This document shows, piece after piece, positions 26,819 through 33,586 of a DNA stretch of 64,000 nt. The DNA comes from a virus. Each line of letters begins with the position of its first letter. The stretch's first letter is position 1. The notes under the pieces are model-generated. The model did no database searches, was not told where the DNA came from, and saw nothing but the letters and a program-made list of their open reading frames with translations. Location of the stretch: IMG/VR virus record IMGVR_UViG_3300025626_000006, positions 47,910-111,909 of that record. The stretch is one strand, 5' to 3'. A program made the position numbers and the translations under genes.

Positions 26819-26890
26819 TACTCCGTAGGAGAATCGAACTCCTATTTTATGGATGAAAACCATATGTCCTAACCGTTAGACGAACGGAGC
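26819..26890 (-). tRNA. tRNA-Glu (UUC)
   Basis: Full cloverleaf: acceptor GCTCCGT/ACGGAGT, D arm GTC...GAC, anticodon loop TTTTCAT between TATGG/CCATA, T arm AGGAG-TTCGATT-CTCCT, discriminator A. CCA is not encoded. It is the last RNA of the cluster and follows the two tRNA-like RNAs. Confidence 0.95.
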
Positions 26891-26904
26891 CGATTCACTT
26901 GACT

Positions 26905-26985
26905 GGCAGTTGAGCGGAAGGGTGGCTACTGCCCCACCATCTATGTACTGGATGTACATCGAGTTTCTCTAAACTCTTCTTCCGC
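26905..26985 (-). ncRNA. tRNA-like structured RNA 1 (tRNA-Gly mimic)
   Basis: RNA runs from 26985 down. Stem P1 26979-26985/26914-26920 (7 bp), P2 26971-26976/26961-26966, P3 26954-26959/26943-26948 with loop AUCCA, P4 26934-26938/26921-26925 with 8-nt loop. Connectors of 2, 1, 4 and 0 nt are those of a tRNA. G1-C72, C2-G71, U73 and UCC at positions 34-36 match glycine identity, followed by CAA. Position 33 is A and no T-loop motif exists; the P4 loop pairs with the 3' tail (26905-26910, 6 bp). Confidence 0.75.
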
Positions 26986-27062
26986 AGTTGAGCGAAGGGT
27001 TGGAACTGCCCCAACTTCTCCTATCTGGATGATAAGCGACTTTCTTTTAAGTCTTCCCTCGC
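26984..27062 (-). ncRNA. tRNA-like structured RNA 2 (tRNA-Gly mimic)
   Basis: A diverged copy of the neighbouring RNA. P1 27056-27062/26992-26998 (7 bp with one G.U), P2 27049-27053/27038-27042, P3 27031-27036/27020-27025 (one U.G) with loop AUCCA, P4 27011-27015/26999-27003 with 7-nt loop GGCAGUU. The two G.U pairs exist only on the minus strand and many stem positions differ from copy 1 while still pairing. The loop pairs with the tail at 26984-26989. The promoter at 27074-27105 starts transcription a few bases upstream. Confidence 0.75.
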
Positions 27063-27073
27063 AATTATGTTAC

Positions 27074-27105
27074 ACAATATACGAAATAAATTCCATACTA
27101 CCAAA
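27074..27105 (-). promoter_or_regulatory. host-type promoter of the tRNA-like RNAs and tRNA-Glu
   Basis: TTTG (27105-27102), N20, TATATTGT (27081-27074). Expected start near 27067, about 5 bases before the first stem of RNA 2, so the transcript begins directly with the structured RNA. No paired TTAACA boxes. Confidence 0.7.
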
Positions 27106-27126
27106 TGTTTTATGAATTAAATTTTG

Positions 27127-27200
27127 TGGAGAATATCGGAGTCGAACCGATGACCTCTTCGGTGCAAGCGAAGCGCTCTAGCCAGCTGAGCTAATTCCCC
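27127..27200 (-). tRNA. tRNA-Ala (UGC)
   Basis: Acceptor GGGGAAT/ATTCTCC with discriminator A, D arm GCTC...GAGC, anticodon loop CTTGCAC, T arm TCGG-TTCGACT-CCGA. CCA not encoded. 74 nt. Confidence 0.95.
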
Positions 27201-27205
27201 TTGAG

Positions 27206-27290
27206 CGGAGAAGAAGGGATTCGAACCCCTGGTACGTTTCCGTACGCTGGTTTTCAAGACCAGTGCATTCGACCACTCTGCCACTTCTCC
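27206..27290 (-). tRNA. tRNA-Ser (UGA)
   Basis: Acceptor GGAGAAG/CTTCTCC, discriminator G, anticodon loop CTTGAAA, long variable arm with GTACG-AAA-CGTAC-type pairing, T arm AGGGG-TTCGAAT-CCCTT. 85 nt, normal class II tRNA. Confidence 0.95.
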
Positions 27291-27299
27291 GTTGAGGCG

Positions 27300-27578
27300 T
27301 TACCCTTTGAGTAACTCCTTTCCGTTTACATCTGACTCAATCGTTTCAACATCAGCACCATACTCCTTACCGAAGTTTGCCGCTAGTGTCTCTAACTTGT
27401 CAGTTGCGTTGGCTAGTAGCTCAACAAGATTATCAATTTCCTCAGTATGTTGTGGATGTTCACCTATTGCAACAGGTGATTCAAAGTAAATAGACAAACG
27501 GGCTCTTGCGTCCATTATATCTGCGGTGTACTTAGCTTCTAATGCTTGATACAATCGTCTTGAAATTTTGTAGTTCAT
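27300..27578 (-). CDS. hypothetical protein between tRNA genes (92 aa)
   Basis: A helical protein (RRLYQALEAKYTADIMDARARLSIYF...EIDNLVELLANATDKLETLAANFG) lying between tRNA-Met and tRNA-Ser on the same strand. Its stop is 9 bases before the tRNA-Ser 5' end. An AATATTTATA box is 24-33 bases upstream. No family recognised. Confidence 0.6.
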   Translation of the reverse strand: MNYKISRRLYQALEAKYTADIMDARARLSIYFESPVAIGEHPQHTEEIDNLVELLANATDKLETLAANFGKEYGADVETIESDVNGKELLKG

Positions 27579-27601
27579 ATTGTTATATTAAGATTACTAT
27601 G

Positions 27602-27611
27602 TATAAATATT
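27602..27611 (-). promoter_or_regulatory. candidate late-type promoter (AATATTTATA)
   Basis: Minus strand AATATTTATACATAG between tRNA-Met and the 92-aa gene; same core TATTTATA as the other late-type boxes. Confidence 0.3.
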
Positions 27612-27637
27612 AAAATTATATTAATTAATACAATAGG

Positions 27638-27711
27638 TGTTCCCAATAGGACTCGAACCTATGACCTAATCATTATGAGTGATTTGCTCTAACCAACTGA
27701 GCTATGAGAAC
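27638..27711 (-). tRNA. tRNA-Met (CAU), elongator or Ile-lysidine type
   Basis: Acceptor GTTCTCA/TGGGAAC fully paired at 1-72, so not an initiator; anticodon loop CTCATAA; T arm ATAGG-TTCGAGT-CCTAT; discriminator A followed by CC. It could be modified to read AUA (Ile); sequence alone does not settle this. Confidence 0.93.
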
Positions 27712-27716
27712 AATGG

Positions 27717-27790
<74 letters not shown>

Positions 27791-27887
27791 ATAAAAAAGA
27801 GAGGTTTCGGGTCTTTCGGGGTTACTACGATATAGAGGTTAACCCTTACCTTTTTCTATACCATTGTAGCTTCACTACCTCTCTTTG
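27791..27887 (-). ncRNA. structured RNA filling the tRNA-Leu/tRNA-Arg gap
   Basis: The minus-strand RNA closes with a 10-bp stem (27877-27886/27796-27805). Inside are CTAC/GTAG (27866-27869/27825-27828) and TATAGA/TCTATA (27855-27860/27831-27836); the loop sequence at 27840-27845 can pair with 27819-27824 (GGGTTA/TAACCC) to form a pseudoknot. A CCCGAAA motif is repeated twice near the 3' side. tRNA processing on both sides would release it as a 97-nt RNA. Type unknown. Confidence 0.6.
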
Positions 27888-27973
27888 TACCGAAGGTGGG
27901 GCTCGAACCCACACGAACATTACTGCTCAAGGGATTTTAAGTCCCTCGTGTCTACCTATTCCACCACTTCGGC
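27888..27973 (-). tRNA. tRNA-Leu (UAA)
   Basis: Acceptor GCCGAAG/CTTCGGT, anticodon loop CTTAAAA with GGGA/TCCC stem, long variable arm, T arm TGGG-TTCGAGC-CCCA, discriminator A. 86 nt. First RNA of the cluster, about 6 bases after the predicted transcription start. Confidence 0.95.
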
Positions 27974-27985
27974 AATCGAACAGTA

Positions 27986-28041
27986 CTAATATACGATAGG
28001 ATTATTTAAAATCCAAATGGTATATGTTAAAAAAGTGTTAA
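27986..28041 (-). promoter_or_regulatory. host-type promoter with paired TTAACA boxes (tRNA operon)
   Basis: TTTG (28017-28014), N20, TATATTAG (27993-27986), preceded by TTAACA-N5-TTAACA-N7. It drives the tRNA-Leu to tRNA-Arg part of the cluster. Confidence 0.8.
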
Positions 28042-28042
28042 G

Positions 28043-28384
28043 TTAGTATGTGTTAAGTTGGTCATTAATTCGGTCTACTATTTTCTGATGTTTATTTAAC
28101 CCCTCATCAGTTAGTAGGTTTTTAATATCATTTAATAAACCACTAACCCTTTGTTTAGATTTTTTCTTAGCCATTGTAACATTCTTATGTTGTACTTTAT
28201 ATAAGTGAAATGCTATTGGGTCTAAGTTAAATAACTTATCTTCGTATTTAGATACACGAGTATCAACGATTCTTCCGGCCGTTGAGGTATGGTTTGGAAC
28301 ATATCCTTTGTAGAGTTCATCTAACCTTCCTGTTAGATATTGTATTTCCATCATTTTGTGGATGGTTGCGTAATCAATTTCCAT
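28043..28384 (-). CDS. hypothetical helical protein (113 aa)
   Basis: Charged, mostly helical (ATIHKMMEIQYLTGRLDELYKGY...RVSGLLNDIKNLLTDEGLNKHQKIVDRINDQL). It overlaps the GT25 gene by 11 bases, so it is co-translated. No family recognised. Confidence 0.55.
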   Translation of the reverse strand: MEIDYATIHKMMEIQYLTGRLDELYKGYVPNHTSTAGRIVDTRVSKYEDKLFNLDPIAFHLYKVQHKNVTMAKKKSKQRVSGLLNDIKNLLTDEGLNKHQKIVDRINDQLNTY

Positions 28385-29129
28385 TTTTATTATTTTTATA
28401 TTCTTCAGTTCCTATGTAGTATTCAAATTGTTTAGTGTGTTTACCAACGTCTTCGGTCATAGAGTTCCACTCTTCAGATAGTTGTTCAATATAATCCGAT
28501 TGAGGGGTTATCATATTTAAGAATGGTGGAAATTCTTTCAAAACATCTTCTCTTTCATGAGGAGCGTATGTAGACCCAAGGAATTCATCGGTGGGTAACA
28601 ACCTCATATTGAAGTTAGTATCAAGGAGCTTCTTTATACCACGCCTACTCATACAATATGCGTGGGTGTTGTAACGGAAACATGGTATCATCCAAGTATC
28701 ATTATAGGGAACGTCCTTACCCTCATGATTCATTTTAGTACTACCTAAATAGAACCCATCCACATTATCATCGAATGTATTTAAATCTAAATCCTTACAA
28801 CTCTTTAGTCGTTTAAAGTCTTCTTCTAAAAAAAGTACCCACTCATGTCCTTCGTCATATGCTTGCTTCCATGCATTCCAATGGCTCATTGAACAACCAA
28901 CCTCACCATCGGTCATAGGACGACACCACCAATCCATATGGTGTTCACTTTGTTGAAGTTCCCACTTGTCCCAACACTTAAACGGAACATCGGTGTTTCT
29001 ACCGATAACCCCATATTTAATCTCATATGGAATTTCGTAAGGTAACTCTAATTCAGATAACTTATTAATAATGGTATCGACATCCATACGGATATTCAAT
29101 ACAAATATTTTATTAATCGTTCTTAACAT
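28374..29129 (-). CDS. glycosyltransferase family 25-like
   Basis: KIFVLNIRMD at the start and GEVGCSMSHWNAWKQAYDEGHEWVLFLEEDF match the GT25 (LPS biosynthesis) pattern, with the acidic EEDF as the metal/nucleotide-sugar site. 251 aa. Such enzymes transfer a hexose to LPS or protein glycans; in a phage they may change the host surface or modify virion proteins. Confidence 0.82.
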   Translation of the reverse strand: MLRTINKIFVLNIRMDVDTIINKLSELELPYEIPYEIKYGVIGRNTDVPFKCWDKWELQQSEHHMDWWCRPMTDGEVGCSMSHWNAWKQAYDEGHEWVLFLEEDFKRLKSCKDLDLNTFDDNVDGFYLGSTKMNHEGKDVPYNDTWMIPCFRYNTHAYCMSRRGIKKLLDTNFNMRLLPTDEFLGSTYAPHEREDVLKEFPPFLNMITPQSDYIEQLSEEWNSMTEDVGKHTKQFEYYIGTEEYKNNKNGN

Positions 29130-29274
29130 CTACACTATATATTTTACTAAATGATTCCACACTCAACATCTTCCGTTTACTAAAGAGTTTTATAGCACCT
29201 TCTTCAGTACGTGCTTTTGTACTTCCTATTGCTTCTTTAGTTTTGTCTTTGGTAATGTAAAAGTAGTATATCAT
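29113..29274 (-). CDS. hypothetical small protein (53 aa)
   Basis: ATG at 29274 with TAGGAAT upstream; stop overlaps the GT25 start by 17 bases. The product is basic (MIYYFYITKDKTKEAIGSTK...KLFSKRKMLSV). Coupling to GT25 is likely. No family recognised. Confidence 0.6.
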   Translation of the reverse strand: MIYYFYITKDKTKEAIGSTKARTEEGAIKLFSKRKMLSVESFSKIYSVDVKND

Positions 29275-29281
29275 TTTATTC

Positions 29282-29668
29282 CTATATTTTTTTATCAGTT
29301 AATCCTAAGTATTTAATAAATATATGTCCCGATTGGTAATTAGTTGCTAATGGTACTTGATGTACGTCACACAGCCTCATCAACATACTAACGTCAACTT
29401 CGTGTGGGTGTTTCCCAAGTGGGTCTCTAAAAAATATAACTGCCCCTATTTCACCACGAGTTACCATAGCGGCTATTTCTGCATCTCCCCCATATGGACC
29501 AGAGTTGACCATCTCGATTCCTTTAACACCAGCGTGTTCAATTGTCTTACCCGTTGTACCAGTCGTTACTATACTAATATCCTCTCTATTAAAGAAAGGT
29601 AGTCGTTTCATCACGAAGGCTACCATATCTGCCTTTTTACCATCGTGTGCTATTAACGCTATTTTCAT
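29282..29668 (-). CDS. mgsA: methylglyoxal synthase
   Basis: Near-complete family pattern: IALIAHDGKKADMVAFV, TTGTTGKTIEHA, SGPYGGDAEIAAM, VIFFRDPLGKHPHEVDV, LMRLCDVHQVPLATN. The phosphate-binding TGTTG and the catalytic Asp residues (GGD, DPL) are present. It converts dihydroxyacetone phosphate to methylglyoxal and phosphate. ATG at 29668 is preferred over an upstream TTG. 128 aa, slightly short at the C-terminus compared with E. coli. A metabolic bypass in infected cells is inference. Confidence 0.93.
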   Translation of the reverse strand: MKIALIAHDGKKADMVAFVMKRLPFFNREDISIVTTGTTGKTIEHAGVKGIEMVNSGPYGGDAEIAAMVTRGEIGAVIFFRDPLGKHPHEVDVSMLMRLCDVHQVPLATNYQSGHIFIKYLGLTDKKI

Positions 29669-29703
29669 ATTCAATCGTGTGTTTTTTAAAATATTTTCGT
29701 GTG

Positions 29704-29723
29704 AAAAGGAAGCTGACGCTTCC
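29704..29723 (-). terminator. intrinsic terminator
   Basis: GGAAGC-GTCA-GCTTCC hairpin (29708-29723) followed on the minus strand by TTTT, 21 bases after the stop of the 74-aa membrane protein. Confidence 0.7.
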
Positions 29724-29744
29724 TTGCTTTATTCGCTTATCACC

Positions 29745-29969
29745 TTAATGCTTTCTCAATGTCTCTATAAATGCCTTGATGAAGTGATACCAAAATATAG
29801 ATACCGATATCGGCCATGTAAGTAATGATATAGCTCTTTGCTCCATACTCCAAGGATATCCTCTGTGCTTCACACCCTTTCGTACCGTCCAATCCATTAT
29901 CATTTCGACAACGAACAGATTGACAGCCCCAACAAGTAGGTAGAGTGATATTTGTTTAATTATTTCCAT
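29745..29969 (-). CDS. small two-helix membrane protein (74 aa)
   Basis: Two hydrophobic segments (ISLYLLVGAVNLFVVEMI and ISLLTWPISVSIFWYHF) separated by a short basic loop. Overlaps the upstream gene by 10 bases and is followed by an intrinsic terminator. Function unknown. Confidence 0.6.
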   Translation of the reverse strand: MEIIKQISLYLLVGAVNLFVVEMIMDWTVRKGVKHRGYPWSMEQRAISLLTWPISVSIFWYHFIKAFIETLRKH

Positions 29970-30277
29970 AGTTCATACTCTTCTTTTGTTAATATGTCGA
30001 CTCGTTCATTGTCCCAATGCTGAGAGGGTATCTCTTCTATATAGGTATTGATGTAATACTCTGAAAGTATATCGGATAGTTCTTTGTCTCCTAACCTCTG
30101 TAACTTACGTTCATTAATATATATCTGAGGATAGTCTAAATAGTATACCTCTAAGTTATCTAATGATACTGAAAACTTCTTTGAAGTTCTATTTGCATCT
30201 TCCCTGTTGAAGTGTATGACTCCGTATAATACTGAGGAATCTTTGATATCACCAAAATCTACCATAGTTGATACCAT
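29960..30277 (-). CDS. hypothetical protein (105 aa)
   Basis: Mixed alpha/beta, acidic (VLYGVIHFNREDANRTSKKF...LEVYYLDYPQIYINERKLQRL). Overlaps both the membrane gene downstream and a 48-aa gene upstream. No family recognised. Confidence 0.55.
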   Translation of the reverse strand: MVSTMVDFGDIKDSSVLYGVIHFNREDANRTSKKFSVSLDNLEVYYLDYPQIYINERKLQRLGDKELSDILSEYYINTYIEEIPSQHWDNERVDILTKEEYELWK

Positions 30278-30405
30278 TTTTTTTTGATGGGTGTTTCCAT
30301 CTCATCGATAATCCACTTCAATCTTTCACTTGCCATCATAGGACAATCCGAATCACACAATTCTTTTATAGACTTTAAGTCTTTTAATATAACTTCTTTA
30401 TTCAT
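30259..30405 (-). CDS. hypothetical small protein (48 aa)
   Basis: ATG at 30405 behind AAGGTG; overlaps the preceding gene by 8 bases and the following by 19. The product is helical with two Cys (ELCDSDCPMMASERLKWI) and ends in Trp. Short but well placed. Confidence 0.55.
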   Translation of the reverse strand: MNKEVILKDLKSIKELCDSDCPMMASERLKWIIDEMETPIKKKWYQLW

Positions 30406-30580
30406 CACCTTCTAATGCTTGAGTAATTTGTGTATATGCTATTTGAAAGGAATCTAGTTTACTTATTGTATTATCATCTTCTCTTAACTTACTAGCTAAT
30501 TGCATCACTTCAAGTCTAATACCATATGCACTAGCTTCAAACAATATCTCTTCTATATGTTCTGCGTTACTCATACTCAT
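30398..30580 (-). CDS. hypothetical small helical protein (60 aa)
   Basis: An all-helical acidic protein (NAEHIEEILFEASAYGIRLEVMQLASKLREDD). ATGA overlap with the upstream membrane protein. No family recognised. Confidence 0.5.
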   Translation of the reverse strand: MSMSNAEHIEEILFEASAYGIRLEVMQLASKLREDDNTISKLDSFQIAYTQITQALEGDE

Positions 30581-30765
30581 GATGTAAATAGATTATAGAT
30601 TATTAAAGATACAATAAAGATAGCTCCAGCAATGATAGTTACCTGCATCGCAGCTTCTGTGCTTTCAACCTGCTTCTTACTTCTACCTTGTCTATACTTT
30701 ATATCATCTTCCGTAGATGACTTCTTTCTTAAGTATTCTTTTCCGTTGTTTGCAAAATGATTCAT
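30577..30765 (-). CDS. small C-terminally anchored membrane protein (62 aa)
   Basis: A basic N-terminal half and one C-terminal transmembrane segment (AMQVTIIAGAIFIVSLIIYNLF). Overlaps the next gene by 4 bases. Tail-anchored topology. Function unknown. Confidence 0.55.
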   Translation of the reverse strand: MNHFANNGKEYLRKKSSTEDDIKYRQGRSKKQVESTEAAMQVTIIAGAIFIVSLIIYNLFTS

Positions 30766-30766
30766 A

Positions 30767-30853
30767 TTATTCGTAGTGTTTATCCAACAAGAGTTTAGCG
30801 ACCTCTTCGCTAATCATGTTTTCGTTATATAGTTTCCAAATTAATTTACTCAT
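30767..30853 (-). CDS. possible 28-aa micropeptide
   Basis: ATG at 30853 to TAA at 30767 between thyA and the next gene, filling the gap with one or two bases on each side. Sequence starts MSKLIWKLYNENMISEEVA. No clear ribosome site, so the call rests on tight packing only. Confidence 0.4.
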   Translation of the reverse strand: MSKLIWKLYNENMISEEVAKLLLDKHYE

Positions 30854-30855
30854 GT

Positions 30856-31704
30856 CTAATTACTTAATGGTGCTTTAATAGTAGGATGTGATTGATAATC
30901 TTTTAGCTCAAAATCAAACTCTCCATTTAATATATCTACATTACTTAATGTAAGTGTAGGTAGGTCTTCATACCCCACTCTATTCATTTGTTCTTTAGCT
31001 TGGTCTAAGTGATTATTATATAGATGAACGTCACCAAGATTTCCGATAAGGTTACCTGGCGTATATCCAGTCTCTTCACACAATAGTAATAATAGTAATC
31101 CATAAGATGCGATGTTGAATGGTAGTCCTAAGAACGTATCAACACTTCTTTGATTCCACATAAGCGATAGTACTCCATCTGAAACATTACATTGGAATCC
31201 GTAGTGACATGGTGGTAACGTCATCTGGTCTAATTCAGAAACATTCCAAGCTGATACCATATGTCTTCGTGAATCAGGGTTATTCTTTAACCCATCGATG
31301 AGGTTCTTCATCTGGTCGATACCTGGATGAATAGTCTTGGTCTCATTTAGTATGTGGTTTGTTTGACGATGAGAGCCCCAACGTCTCCATTGTTTTCCGT
31401 AGATAGGGCCTAACTCACCATCTTCTCTCCCACTCTTCTCGTAATCACCATCCCATATGTGACAATTATTATCGTGAAGATATTTTATATTAGTATCCCC
31501 CTTTAAGAACCACTTCAATTCAGTAGCGATAGTCTTTAGAGGCATTTTCTTAGTTGTAAGTAAAGGAAATCCATCACACATACAATGTCTGATTTGTGCA
31601 CCGAAGATTGATTTGGTGCCTGTACCAGTTCGGTCTGATTTGTCTGCTCCGAGTTGAACAATCAAATCTAATAGGTTTAAATAACGACTGTCTAGTCTAT
31701 TCAT
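30856..31704 (-). CDS. thyA: thymidylate synthase
   Basis: Classic ThyA: DRTGTGTKSIFG at the N-terminus, LPPCHYGFQ with catalytic Cys166, MWNQRSVDTFLGLPFNIASY and the NLGDVHLYNNH folate/dUMP region. 282 aa, typical length. It methylates dUMP to dTMP for phage DNA synthesis. Its own promoter (TTAG-N20-TATATTGT) stands just upstream. Confidence 0.97.
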   Translation of the reverse strand: MNRLDSRYLNLLDLIVQLGADKSDRTGTGTKSIFGAQIRHCMCDGFPLLTTKKMPLKTIATELKWFLKGDTNIKYLHDNNCHIWDGDYEKSGREDGELGPIYGKQWRRWGSHRQTNHILNETKTIHPGIDQMKNLIDGLKNNPDSRRHMVSAWNVSELDQMTLPPCHYGFQCNVSDGVLSLMWNQRSVDTFLGLPFNIASYGLLLLLLCEETGYTPGNLIGNLGDVHLYNNHLDQAKEQMNRVGYEDLPTLTLSNVDILNGEFDFELKDYQSHPTIKAPLSN

Positions 31705-31730
31705 TGTAACTAAGTTTGATATTGTTTAAT

Positions 31731-31762
31731 ACAATATACGAAATTTAATTCATATATCCTAA
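31731..31762 (-). promoter_or_regulatory. host-type promoter for thyA (TTAG-N20-TATATTGT)
   Basis: The -33 box is TTAG rather than TTTG; spacing N20 and the -7 box TATATTGT are kept. The -33 overlaps the stop codon of the 43-aa gene upstream. Confidence 0.55.
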
Positions 31763-31890
31763 TTAATTTTATCTTTTTCTTCTATTGGCATTTCATTCTC
31801 GTCATATGTTGGGGCGTTGAGTAGTTCACAACCTATCCACATCCATACTGCGATAAAGACAAATGACCCAATAATAAATAATGTGTTCAT
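31759..31890 (-). CDS. small membrane protein (43 aa)
   Basis: ATG at 31890, one base after the next gene's end. One transmembrane segment (LFIIGSFVFIAVWMWIGCELL) and an acidic-basic tail. Function unknown. Confidence 0.5.
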   Translation of the reverse strand: MNTLFIIGSFVFIAVWMWIGCELLNAPTYDENEMPIEEKDKIN

Positions 31891-31891
31891 C

Positions 31892-32248
31892 TTAACTCTT
31901 TTTTAGGGTTTGTTTTCGGAATATAGACAATGGAATTGATATTGATAAACTTCCCATAGATGTAGCGAGTACATCTCTCCCATCAAACATATTGTTCTTT
32001 TGGGTTGAGTCTAATGTTTCTTTTGCTATTCCAGCAGCGAGTCCCATTCCAATGGAAATAAAAAGGGCCTTCCTTTTGTTTCCGTATTTTCTTAAAGCCC
32101 ATTCATAGGTAATGCCGGTAACAACAGCCCCAGCAGCGAAGTGATATTGTTTATCCTTTTCTTGGAGTATGAATTGATTATTGTTATAGAACTGACCAGA
32201 ACAATAGCTGGAAATAGATAACAACAATATAAGGTAAAATAGTTTCAC
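31892..32248 (-). CDS. exported protein, YHFxAG-type (DUF2279-like)
   Basis: A GTG at 32248 preceded by GGAGAG gives a clean signal peptide (KLFYLILLLSISSYCSGQF); a TTG further upstream would spoil it. The mature part has KQYHFAAGAVVTGITYEWAL and GMGLAAGIAKE, a His and Gly-rich helical pattern seen in DUF2279-like periplasmic or membrane proteins. 118 aa. Role unknown. Confidence 0.6.
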   Translation of the reverse strand: MKLFYLILLLSISSYCSGQFYNNNQFILQEKDKQYHFAAGAVVTGITYEWALRKYGNKRKALFISIGMGLAAGIAKETLDSTQKNNMFDGRDVLATSMGSLSISIPLSIFRKQTLKKS

Positions 32249-32279
32249 TAAGACTCTCCATAATGGTTTGTATATATAA

Positions 32280-32753
32280 TTAGTCTTGATATACAAGTTT
32301 AGCTTTTAATTGTTCAATTAATTTCTTCTCGTTAACTCCCCAATGACCATGTATACTCTTCGACCCAGTCGATTTAGATTTAAGGTAGGGGATAACATCT
32401 GTTGTAGGTACTTGGTATATTTTCTTAAGTGTAACACCATCTCTGATAGCGAAGTACATATCTTCAGTCTCAGCGTACCCTTTTATTTTATTCTCAGATA
32501 ACCAATGAAATTGAAACGAACCCTTGCCTGATTTAGACCTTTCGTTTATAGCCTTGTATTCAACAGGCCTTTTCTTATTGGTATCATATGCGTCACCACC
32601 TTGTGTGTTGTTACCATACTCATGACCTAACTTGTCAGCGATGAACAACTCTATGAACCTCTCGTTATAGAATATGTTCTCAAGACCCAATTCGTTCTTA
32701 GCGATTTGTTGAGCCTCTTCCAAAAGTTTTTGTATTTTACTAACTGATGTCAT
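32280..32753 (-). CDS. PD-(D/E)xK nuclease-like protein
   Basis: GGDAYDTNKKRPVEYKAINE carries the D...ExK arrangement of PD-(D/E)xK nucleases, followed by a Lys/His-rich strand-helix part (GSFQFHWLSENK). Similar architecture occurs in type II restriction enzymes. ATG at 32753 assumed; 32792 is possible. 157 aa. Target unknown; could degrade host DNA. Confidence 0.55.
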   Translation of the reverse strand: MTSVSKIQKLLEEAQQIAKNELGLENIFYNERFIELFIADKLGHEYGNNTQGGDAYDTNKKRPVEYKAINERSKSGKGSFQFHWLSENKIKGYAETEDMYFAIRDGVTLKKIYQVPTTDVIPYLKSKSTGSKSIHGHWGVNEKKLIEQLKAKLVYQD

Positions 32754-32922
32754 TGGAGTGAGTTCTAAATCCCATAATAGGTTTGTGACCATTTACTTTG
32801 TGTACTCTCGATTGGATTAAATCCTTTGAGAAATTCAATGCCTCTAAATCTTCTGAGGTCTTTACCCATTCAACGAATAGGTGTGTAAGTAATTTGCTCT
32901 TCAGCTTTTTAACTATATTCAT
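32740..32922 (-). CDS. hypothetical protein (60 aa)
   Basis: A small protein with helical N-terminus (NIVKKLKSKLLTHLFVEWVKTSEDLEALNFSKDLI) resembling short phage 'KSKLLTHLFVEWV' proteins seen repeatedly in Bacteroidota phages, as I recall. Overlaps the nuclease gene by 14 bases. Confidence 0.5.
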   Translation of the reverse strand: MNIVKKLKSKLLTHLFVEWVKTSEDLEALNFSKDLIQSRVHKVNGHKPIMGFRTHSNDIS

Positions 32923-32938
32923 TTTTTATTTATTTAAA

Positions 32939-33124
32939 TTAGTACATACAAGTTACAGTGTCGTAGTCTTCAACTGATAGGGAATCCCACCAATCTTTTG
33001 CTACCTCTTCTTCTTCGATTGAGATACTAAACTCTTTATCATAACTTCCATCCGAGTTCTGAGGATAGATACACATACTTGAAGTGTCAAATACACTTCC
33101 TACCGATTCTAATACTATTAACAT
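32939..33124 (-). CDS. hypothetical protein (61 aa)
   Basis: Acidic small protein (DGSYDKEFSISIEEEEVAKDWWDSLSVEDYDTVTCMY). Between the SprT-like gene and the 60-aa gene. No family recognised. Confidence 0.5.
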   Translation of the reverse strand: MLIVLESVGSVFDTSSMCIYPQNSDGSYDKEFSISIEEEEVAKDWWDSLSVEDYDTVTCMY

Positions 33125-33135
33125 AATTTTTAATT

Positions 33136-33576
33136 TTAATTAAACAATACCCATTCTTTTTCTTTAGCCGTAGCTTCTACTTCATATGGGTGGGTCATGT
33201 AATCATATCCCATATCGTAGTATCTTTTAAACCATGAAGGTGATTGAAGATGGTGTTGGTACTCATGAACCAACGTCTCAATAATAGTTTGTCTTGAATT
33301 CATTTTTGGATGATACAAAACAATAGTGTTGTCTTGTCTATCGAACTCAGCGTCTGGGTCACAATCACCCATCTTTAATTCTTCAGGAAAGTCTTCTGAC
33401 ATTTCTTGGTCATCTTCACCAGTTAGTCTGACATATATGTTCCAATGTAATTCAACCCAAGGTGAACACTCATGGAATTTTGATACTCCATAATGTTTTA
33501 CTATCTTAGGGTAAACCTCATCGACAATCTTTTGAACTTTTTCTTTACTTAATAATCCTCTTATCATATCACTCAT
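33136..33576 (-). CDS. zinc metallopeptidase-like protein (HExxH)
   Basis: IIETLVHEYQHHLQSPSWFKRY contains HEYQH, the zincin motif, and HPYEVEATAKEKEW offers a third ligand Glu about 30 residues later. 146 aa, a minimal catalytic domain like SprT or other phage zincins. Starts a transcript from its own promoter with paired TTAACA boxes. Target unknown. Confidence 0.72.
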   Translation of the reverse strand: MSDMIRGLLSKEKVQKIVDEVYPKIVKHYGVSKFHECSPWVELHWNIYVRLTGEDDQEMSEDFPEELKMGDCDPDAEFDRQDNTIVLYHPKMNSRQTIIETLVHEYQHHLQSPSWFKRYYDMGYDYMTHPYEVEATAKEKEWVLFN

Positions 33577-33586
33577 AATTACAGTA

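Noticed and set aside
26905-27062. The two RNAs as normal tRNA-Gly genes
   Set aside because: They lack U33, a T-loop GTTCxAxx motif and a D-loop GG, and carry CAA instead of CCA, so ordinary decoding is unlikely.
32740-32792. Longer starts for the nuclease (32792), VWA (24836) and lipoprotein (34559) genes
   Set aside because: They overlap neighbours, use GTG/TTG or add sequence in front of a clean signal peptide; the internal ATG fits better.
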